Source: Dryococelus australis (taxonomy: Eukaryota > Arthropoda > Insecta > Phasmatodea > Phasmatidae). From it: DNA of 64,000 bases. Within the stretch, counting starts at the first letter, position 1, and each line of letters begins with the position of its first letter. Under the pieces are notes generated by a model that saw nothing but the letters and a program-made list of their open reading frames with translations, did not search any database and was not told the DNA's origin. The translations under genes were made by a program, and so were the position numbers. Of this stretch, positions 56,284-64,000 are shown piece by piece. The DNA is taken from the NCBI GenBank assembly GCA_029891345.1, contig CM057009.1, positions 302,165,466 to 302,229,465 on the forward strand. Direction: 5' to 3'.

Positions 56284-57544
56284 AATTCGTCGCCAATCAC
56301 AATGTGAACTCAGTTAGCATGGTGGTCAAAAACCCATAATGGCCGATGTAAAACACTATGACATTTTAGAAATTCCAACCAAAACGTTTCCATATATGTC
56401 ATGAAAGTATCTTTTTAATAGCAGAAAGGATAGTACTCAGCAAAAAAAAAAAAAAAAAAAAAACAAGAAAATGGCTTTTTAACAATAATATACAGTATTT
56501 TCAAAAAAAGGTACTCACAGTCAAATATTTGACAGACCTTACGAATTTCCGAGCTTCAAGGCTGGCCTTCTGCTGGAATATGAATTGTTTATCGCGCAAA
56601 CGATCTAAACAGTGGTTTTAGCACTTGGTTTGAATAAGTAAGAGAAATCACGACTACTCCTGCAGCAAAGAACTTCACGAATATTCTCCCCTTTCATAGG
56701 CGTTGGCTTCTTATTTTGATGGCCTTTGGATTATTCTAATGGCCAGAATTGCTGCGACTCGCATTATGTAATAATAATTTAATCTGCTGTGTCATCGCAG
56801 TGGCAGTGTAATTGAATGTCAATATTAACGAGACTACAAATAGTACTTAAACATATATAACACTTTGGTAGAGTCAATTACTATAAAATATAAATAAAGC
56901 ACAGCACTCTTTGTGTGAATGACCACGTTGAAAATTTTAGCAATACCGATAGAAGTGCATAAATGTCATATGAATTTTTAAAATTATAAATCAAATTTAA
57001 TTATTTTAATAGTTTATAATAAATTATACTTCTACTGCTGTAGTGATTCAATGATCAAGTCTTAGATTTATATGAAACATAATGTTTAAAAGTAATATTA
57101 ATTTCGTTTGTAAAGATGGTTTACAAGCTACCGCTATAAAATTCAATTCATTGTTAAGATTTTTAAGAATGCTTGATATTATTACAAATGCACATTAAAA
57201 TTATTATTCATATAAATTGCTGTAGTAGTGTTATCCCATAAGCAGAGTAAACAAACTTTATTTTAGATAGATGTGCTCGTGTCTGCAAATGAGATTTTCA
57301 GTTATCTTGGAGAATACTATTTTTTTCTAGCATTTTATACAGGCTGTACAATAATGCTACTGGTACTGGTCCCTCCCATAAGGAAAGTAAAGAGCATAAT
57401 CTGATTTAAGAAAGAAAATGTAAATTCACTCTTTTAAATGGCACGTTCTTGATGTGACAGAGTACCCATGTGTTCTAACCCAAACAGCAAAACTAGTGCA
57501 ACAAATATTGCTATGGCATTAGAATTGACTAAGTTAGTACCTAT
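56284..57544. other. AT-rich spacer
   Basis: No gene seen. An uninterrupted run of about 22 A is at 56442-56463. Confidence 0.5.
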
Positions 57545-57945
57545 CAGAAGCTACAGCAATTTGCTGCATGTCCAGTCATTGTCACCAATGTAACTTACAT
57601 GTTACCTATAAATGCAGGCAACACCACACACAAAACATTTATGATAGAACTGCCCAGAATGTTGCCGGCATGTGTAGGCAAAATCACGCTTGCAACATTA
57701 CTGGTGGGTCACTCTGCATTTTGCCCGAGTCTGTGCTGCACTTTGCCTTCTCGAGGCATTATTATTCTAGTAACATTCTGGTAAACCATATGTCGCCTTT
57801 TTCCTGTACATGCAAGCTACATCATGCTAGCAATGCTGCTTATAGTACTATGCTGTGCACTGCCTGCACCTGCAGGCAATGCCATTCTGTCAACATTGCT
57901 GATATAGTCATACTGTGTGTAGGACACATCATGCTGGCATCGTTT
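57545..57945 (+). repeat. Degenerate 60-70-bp tandem repeats
   Basis: The block GCAGGCAA..CATCATGCT..CAACATTGCTG recurs in variants at about 57611, 57673, 57809, 57869 and 57917. Spacing suggests a unit of 60-68 bp with one unit skipped or eroded. The Cys/His-rich open frame over it (57568-58071) is a by-product of the repeat. Confidence 0.6.
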
Positions 57946-59120
57946 GATGTGAACACAGGTACCCACGAGTGCTCCTATGAGTGTTTGCACCTCTGCAGTC
58001 ATCTATTCTATTTAGTGCACACTGAGGTCGACATGAATAACTGCGAGTACGATAGTGCAGGTCGACGATAACAGCAATTTATACCGCCTAGTTGACAGGT
58101 TGATGTGGTTCCCAGGCTCCAGGGATGAACCTTTGGCAAGTCGGACTTTTCAGATCAACAAAATTGTTAGAGGGCCCACTGCCAGTCTTATTGGTAGAGC
58201 GATGCATTATGGTTGGGTGCCGGCAGCTCGTGGGGATCCCTGGGGGCTGCGTCGTGCTGTTGCAGGTGTTGAGTACCACATGTGTTTACTCACACGGAAT
58301 TATAGTGGTGATATGTACCATCACAAAAGTGTGGCCTGTAGTCCTCCCACATGCCATTTACTTACACTGATGCTGTGCTATCTAGGGAATAGTTCTCATA
58401 ATCACAATTATGCACAATATTGCACTTTGGCCTTTACGATGCCATGCCCAATAATAACTTGACTTCAGGTAAAATGACGTTTACTACACAAATACAATAT
58501 ATTTTAAGAATGGCGTGTATGATGCAGTCACTGCACTTCATGGTTTGCCTATAACCTGTAACTGTAAAACTGGGAGAGGTTCTTAATGAATAAATTGGAG
58601 ATTTATGTCCCGCTGATGGGAAACCCTCAGCACTTACAAACAGAAAAAGGTTCTGGTATATACTACTTACTATGGTTGATTGAAACAAAGGTCTACATGA
58701 TGCGTGCCGAGGGTAGTCGCTGAGCTGGCCTCCCACACTACTCCTCTCTTCGCCTGCCCATACCAATATGTCAACATGGCTGTGACGAGTGTTCCAAGAT
58801 CCCGTGCCAAGGTGAAGTTGCTATCTACATGAATTATGATGCTTGCACTTCTTAAATCTAACATGATATATTTCACACTCTGAATAAAATAAACATGTTG
58901 GCGACATCCCCGCGATCCTCTGGCCGTTCCTCCGGTTGCTCAAATACATCTTGTATGGAATGTCACTGCAATTACACCTTAAACAAAGTGCTCCATGACT
59001 GCGTTGTGCAGTTCCTTTTAATAGAGTTTGTTTTGCCATGGCATTTCTTACTAATTAATTACCCTTGCAGGTCCTTGTCTGCTATTTAAGGATCCATTAG
59101 AAAAGGCGTCACATCTGTCT
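57946..59120. other. Spacer, no firm gene
   Basis: Open frame 58055-58462 (135 residues, plus) and others on the minus strand show no known motif. It may be LTR or flank of the gypsy element that follows. Confidence 0.4.
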
Positions 59121-59141
59121 CCATGTCGCTGCAGTAACGTC

Positions 59142-60140
59142 CTATATGGGGAGTCGGTGGTCTTCGACAGTGGGGTCGCTGTCATGGGGCACCTGGTGCA
59201 GCATCGTCGTCGACATCACTGCATGAAGGTGCAGGTCATCCCAGTGCACCTTGACAATCTTTTTGCCAAGTTGTTCTAGGGAGTATGTGGGTCTGGTGGC
59301 TCGGGTGATCATGTGTGTCCCAGTCCGCCTTGCCACAAAGCCCGCACAGAAGTAAATGTGGGCTTCAGACTGTGGATGTGCACACATGTTGACCTGCTGA
59401 CTGAGTTGTAGTTGAGGTGGTGGTCGCATTGTGGTCGGAAGCCACCTCGCGATGTAGCCCTGCTGGCGAGTGCATACCTCTTGGTGCTCCCTCAGATGCC
59501 TTTCATGTCGAGTGTCACTGCTGATTGGATCACCACTGTGTTTTGCGCACCGGTAGTCAAGGTCACAAGACAGGGTGAGTTTTTGGTCCAGTATGATGTC
59601 GGCAGGTGACTTGCCAGTTGCAGCATTCATGTGCTGACAGAGGGTGAGGAGGACAGCAGGCAGACGGTCGACCCAGGTGATGTGCTGTTCGCCCATATGG
59701 ATCAGGAGCTGGGTCTTGAGCTCTTGGTTATGGTGCTCTGTGGGTTTTGCCTGTGGATGATGGATTGCCGTCTTCAAGTGTCGAACTCGTCAATGGGTTC
59801 ACAATTCTCGCCATTTATTGCTGGTAAATTGGGTGTCATTTTCTGTGATCAGGTTCTGCAGATAATCCCACCTGGGGAAGAAGTCCGGCCACAGGACCTT
59901 GAAAACACTTGTGGCTGGCATGCTGCTGACAGGGTAGGCCTCATAGTTGTTGGTGACCACCGTGGTATACCGCTTCTCACTTCAGGACCTGGGGTAGGGC
60001 CCCATGAGTTTGAGAGACACCATCTCGAAGGGCTTAATGAACAGTCGCAATTGTTGGTGTTGTAACCCATCAGCTCATCATGTTTTGAACTGGTGGTACT
60101 TGTTGCATTGTTGCACATTGCTGCACATGTCCTTAATTAA
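59142..60140 (-). pseudogene. Integrase of gypsy family D, second member
   Basis: On the minus strand the zinc-domain end reads VQQCNKYHQFKT (about 60070-60105). The central part is frameshifted. The C-terminal half is open (59777-59142): HHPQAKPTEHHNQELKTQLL, the 'HPQ..G..Er.n..lk' helix with the Glu region, ITWVDRLPAVLLTL, ATGKSPADIILDQKL, then a basic tail with ARRTGTHMI and VKVHWDDLHLH. This retains the integrase C-terminus better than the copy at 26420. Confidence 0.8.
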
Positions 60141-60149
60141 TCCAGGCAA

Positions 60150-60940
60150 AAAATTTTCATGCACATTACAGATTATTTGCTCTATACTTGGGATGTCCTG
60201 GCACATTGCTATATTGCACATATCCTGGCACCTGCCCTCTAACACTGGGGAGAACTAACAACTTCCACACATCATGGTTATTAGGTGAACATGTTTACTG
60301 CAATAGGTTATTCGCCAACACTCGGCAGCTTGTTGGGTAAATGGACTTTCTGTTCACGAATGAGTGCACACTCTAACTGTGATTGCACCACATCATGGTA
60401 TCGATCACTTATGACGAGGTCATTGTTAGTGACGTTGATCTGGTGGAGGCTAACCTCACTCAGTGTTTCCGTATTGTTGATGATAGTATCTCCTCCCACT
60501 CTGCATCGTCCCATTTCCATGTTCACTCGTTACTTCTTGATGGACCTTTCCATGGCCAAGCATTCATATTTGTATATGTTGTACATCTGCTCAGTTGGTC
60601 CGAACTTGGCACTAGCGAAGTCGTTGACATAATTTTTGCCATTGTAACCACTCTGGTAGAGCACTGCACCGAGTCCTTCTTAGCTGGCATCAGTCTGCAG
60701 GTAGAGGTGTTTTGTGGTTTTGTACCTCGTTAAGGATGGGCACACTCGGGAACATGACTTAATTTGCTGGAAGGCATAATCTGTTGGGCCTTCCCACTGA
60801 AACCACAACTGGGTTGACATTAAGTAGGTGAGTGGTTCGGTGGTGAAAGCAAAGACATGGATGTGCTCCTGGATCTACTTGCATGTACATGGTGGTTGGT
60901 GCTCTTCGATCAGCCACAGTTTTTCGGGTTTGGGCTTGTT
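60150..60940 (-). pseudogene. RNase H of gypsy family D, second member
   Basis: Minus-strand frame around 60740-60540: LTRYKTTKHLYLQTDAS, a stop, EGLGAVLYQ, DFASAKFGPTEQMYNIYKYECLAM. This equals the LYLQTDASREGVGAILYQ and RYDMNERECLAV blocks of the copy at 27378-28034. The part after 60530 is degraded. Confidence 0.8.
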
Positions 60941-61570
60941 GCCTTCCTCATCGACATGCCCCAGGAGGTCGATGCTGGTCTTCCCGAGTTGACACTTTAT
61001 AGTTGCACACATAATGCCATTGAAGGCTAAAATCTCGAGCACAGGTGACAGGTGGTGTAAGTGCTACTCCCAATTTGCCAACCATATCACAATATCGTCC
61101 AGGTAGGATGAGGCCGTCCAACACTCTTACCATCATTGCCTGGAAAGTGGCCAGTGCACACTTCAGTCCGAACTGCATGGCACAGAATTGGAAACGCCTG
61201 CCACCAGGGGCTGTGAAAACTGTCTTGCCACGGTCTTCAAGCTTAATGGGCACTTGCCTATAGCTGCTCTTAAGGTCAAGGGATTGCATGACTTTAGCTT
61301 ACACTAATGAACTGAGGACATATATGACAATGGTATATGGTGGTAATGCACTCTATCACTTGGTTCACTGGCTTAAAGCCCACACAAAATCTCCAGGTGC
61401 CATATTATTAGACACCAGTCCAATAGGTGAGTTGAAGTCACTGTTTGATGGTAAAATATCAGTGTCATCCAACATCCAACATTTCTCGAATTAGTTTTTT
61501 TAATAATTCGTGCTTGGTGTGGTAAATAACTGTGTGTTGACATGTATATGGATCTGTCTTGCACTAGTGT
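60941..61570 (-). pseudogene. Reverse transcriptase of gypsy family D, second member
   Basis: SYLPHQARIIKK, then after a gap LDLKSSYRQVPIKLEDRGKT, APGGRRFQFCAMQFGLKCALATFQ and, one frame away, SSYLDDIVIWLANWE at 61094-61105. Here the YLDD box is intact, unlike YLED in the other member. IDLLGHVDEEGNK follows. Breaks near 61110 and 61290-61373. Confidence 0.87.
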
Positions 61571-62070
61571 TATGCCATGTTAAGCTACTGTGGTTCGATG
61601 AAAGGCATCGCAGGCTGAAAACATGGCTCGGCGCTCGTAAATGAGCTGCACAATAGCTGCCTGGTGTTTGGGGAGTGTATTGATTTTTCAAAGTCTACTA
61701 TTGAAACAGCTGGTACTGTATCGGCTGGTCGCCGGTCGAAGTTATACACTGTGCATCGCTCCTTTAGGCCGAAATTTATGTGATGTGCCGTGGATTCAAC
61801 TATGGTATTTTGTTCAGTAAGCCACATTACACCAGTCATAGCCTCTTCCCTAATGTCTGGGTTAACAACTTATGTGTTTATGGTTTCTAGGTCGCATATG
61901 TGAAGTGTCACTGTGGCTTGACCTAGTGTGGTGCAGGTGTGTCGATTGGTGGCTAAACGAATCACATGAGTGGCTGGAGTGATATCTGCAGGATGCACAA
62001 AACTGGGTCGTATAAAGTTATGTGTAGCAGCAGTATCTATGTGGCAATGATGACTATTAATAAACAGTAA
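61571..62070 (-). pseudogene. Protease and PR-RT linker of gypsy family D, second member
   Basis: HIDTAATHNFIRPSFVHPAD (active-site DTA in place of DTG) and THVIRLATNRHTCTTLGQA at 61900-62060, then GVMWLTEQNTIVESTAHHIN and LKERCTVYNFDRRPAD. The same blocks occur at 28740-29110. Confidence 0.78.
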
Positions 62071-62199
62071 AATGCTGATGAACTGTGAATGACTGCTATT
62101 AACCTGGTTAATTAGTGCCTGTTGTGGTGTAAAGTTGGTAATACTGTCCGGGACTGGGGTGACAGGAACTTTCTGCTTCTTAACCCTGGCTTCCCATTT

Positions 62200-62340
62200 C
62201 CCAGATTATGCTTACATGATTTGTTGTTTGTTTGAGGTGGGGATTGTTTGGGCATACACTGTGCCAATGATATTCTTGGCCATCACAATAATGGCACGGA
62301 GTTGGCTGTGGTTGGCTTCTATCCCATTTCACTTTTTATT
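62200..62340 (-). pseudogene. Gag zinc knuckle of gypsy family D, second member
   Basis: CHYCDGQEYHWHSVCPNNP on the minus strand, same CX2CX5HX4C form as at 29200-29518. Upstream Gag is missing. Confidence 0.7.
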
Positions 62341-62676
62341 GAATGACCTATCTGCCACCTCACGATATACAAGACACTACTACTCTCTGCTTGATGTGGA
62401 GCTCGCTCGTTTGGCCAAGACACCCGCCAACAAATCACATGATGTGATTAATTACATGACTGGTGACAATAAATGTAATGGAATGGACAACAGCAATGCC
62501 GATGATATGAAATCAAATAGAAACCCTTTCTTATAAATGAAATATTACTATGACAAACATACAAAATGAAATACAACTCAACCACTCTCGATTGCCGTGC
62601 CAATCTAACCTCACTTTCCACGTCTTTTCAAATGATGTTATACCTTTGTGGGATTCTTCCAGTGTTAAGTCTATTT

Positions 62677-63332
62677 TAAGTATCTAGGGATTGTACTGCA
62701 GAGAGACCTCAGGTGGAAAAAACAGGTAGAGAGGGTGGTTGCAAAGGGAAGAAGGGCTCTGGATATGCTGGGAAGGGTGCTGAATGGAGTCAGCTGTGAG
62801 GTGAAGGAGAAGGCGTATGGCACAATGGTACGGCCAATGCTAGAATATACTGCAGCAGTATGGGATCCGTATGTGGAGGTGGAGTTGCGAGAACGGGAAA
62901 AGGTGCAGAGAAAGGCAGCAAGATGGGTGAAGGGTAGGTGGAGAAGGCAGGGGCAAGATGGTGAGGAAGAAGGGAACTACAGGCCATCAGTGATGATGAA
63001 AGAAATGGGGTGGAGCTCATTGAAGGACAGGAGGAAAGTTGAACGGTTAGTCAGGATGTAGAAGATGGTGAATGAAGAGGGAGGATGGGCAGGGCTATAC
63101 ACTGCAAGCTAAGTAAGGGGGTGTTTAGAGGAAGAGGAAACAAACAGTGAGAAGCTTCAGAGGGTGTGGAGGAGAACGGAGTGGGGTAGGCAGTCCTTGC
63201 TTGTGAGGTCTGTGAGGGAGTGGAATGTGTTGAGGGAGGAATTGGTTTCTGTGGGAGGGGTTGGTAAATTCAGGAAGGGAGTGGAAAAGGAGTTGGTTGG
63301 GTGAAGGAGAGGTGAGAGAGCTCGCCACCGGG
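62677..63332 (+). mobile_element. CR1 LINE copy, 5'-truncated
   Basis: Nearly identical to 54247-54899, differing by scattered substitutions plus a GA present here and absent there. It starts abruptly at TAAGTATCTAGGG, as expected from incomplete reverse transcription. The frame 62735-63061 gives the ORF2 C-terminal domain. TAG at 63059-63061 replaces the Tyr codon of RMYRIVN. Both copies end at CTCGCCACCGGG. Confidence 0.92.
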
Positions 63333-64000
63333 CGGTAGTCTAATTGTGAGTGTATGTATATGTGTTTGTTTATACCCTTATGCATAAAAATTAAGGCAAA
63401 TTATGTGGACACTAAACATAACACACATATACAACAATAGTAATGACTTAATATATTTGTAAGTTAACCAGCTATGTGGTTAAGTGCATGGCGTTGCATC
63501 AGTTCATTCGAAATCTTAATGTTCACAATACTGGCAAAGTTCAGTAGCACATTACTGACCATACTGTTCTTATATTTCTAATATTCTAAAAACATGTTTA
63601 CTTCTTGTAAACCTCACATAATAATTAATACATAATTTTTACACTTATATTTTCCTATTGGTGTTACGTGTAGCCATTTGTGCCAGATCGAGATGGCGCA
63701 CTGAATGCATTGACTTTCAGAACATGTAAAATGGAAACAACAACTCAACTATTACTTAAATAATTATACACAACAAAACACTGCACTGCAAGACTATTTG
63801 CCTCTGGTACTTATGTGTGATAGATACAAGGAAACATGGGACAAAAATAAATATATGATGTAGCCTAAGTGCTGGCTTACATGAGAATCATAGCCCTAAA
63901 TTGCCAACATAAACAATAACACTGGCAAAACAATTGGTTGCAGGAACTACCTCTGGTGCACTGTGGGCACGTGAGCCAGCTTTCGTGGCACACGAGATAC
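63333..64000. other. AT-rich spacer at window end
   Basis: Nothing recognised. Confidence 0.5.

Noticed and set aside
57568-58071. Cys/His-rich frame as a zinc-finger protein
   Set aside because: Spacing of C and H follows DNA repeats of about 60-68 bp and does not fit a zinc-finger consensus.
58055-58462. 135-residue frame as a host gene
   Set aside because: No domain, and open frames overlap on the other strand.

Overview
This is eukaryotic, almost certainly arthropod, intergenic DNA that has been filled and re-filled by transposable elements. I recognise no host gene, no tRNA or rRNA gene and no CRISPR array. Arthropod origin, probably an insect with a large repeat-rich genome, is inferred from the element mix: Ty3/gypsy and BEL/Pao LTR retrotransposons, a CR1-type LINE whose ORF1 carries PHD and SGNH-esterase domains, mariner relatives with the VYGFCDGNG-type N-terminus (DUF4817 style), an invertebrate hAT-like transposase, a Mutator-like/YqaJ element and a DGCGGQNKN-type (DUF7869-like) gene. 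Nearly every coding region is broken by stops and frameshifts.

Layout. 1-2.66 kb: AT-rich DNA with a 30-bp x4 array and a DUF7869-like pseudogene (-). 2.66-13.82 kb: one LTR-to-LTR Ty3/gypsy element (+) with 1.7-kb LTRs, tRNA-Lys-type primer site, PHD-bearing gag region, protease, RT, RNase H, integrase, an extra repeat-rich ORF and polypurine tract. 15.0-16.9 kb: Mutator-like + YqaJ pseudogene (-). 19.3-21.8 kb: truncated gypsy RNase H-integrase-LTR (-). 21.8-24.53 kb: 3' part of an hAT-like transposon (+) with an 84-bp tandem array and a CAGGGTGACCACTC-type end. 24.53-25.70 kb: mariner-like element with 33-bp TIRs (+). 25.7-30.4 kb: gypsy pol and gag (-), with a second gag-protease piece fused behind its integrase. 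33.1-35.76 kb: BEL/Pao pol (+). 35.76-36.85 kb and 42.50-43.90 kb: two copies of an anonymous TIR family, the second sitting at a TA inside a LINE reverse transcriptase (-). 37.1-37.5 kb: gypsy integrase tail (+).

40.2-42.05 kb: two inverted-repeat elements. 46.9-49.2 kb: mariner-like transposase (+) framed by unusually long (about 430-460 bp) inverted repeats. 49.8-50.0 kb: pogo-like MITE. 50.1-54.9 kb: near full-length CR1 LINE (+). 55.3-56.3 kb: foldback element with arms of about 430 bp. 57.5-57.9 kb: 60-70-bp repeats. 59.1-62.3 kb: second member of the 26-30 kb gypsy family (-). 62.68-63.33 kb: 5'-truncated, nearly identical copy of the CR1 3' end (+), the best sign of recent activity.

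The pieces do not form a pathway; their relation is stratigraphic. Nesting gives relative ages: LINE before TIR element, BEL before TIR element. I found nothing that compels a wholly new biological system. The strongest unusual structures are the long-TIR mariner, the PHD-finger gypsy gag with an additional repeat-built 3' ORF, the 430-bp-arm foldback element, the LTR palindromes and the hAT element carrying an internal satellite-like array.
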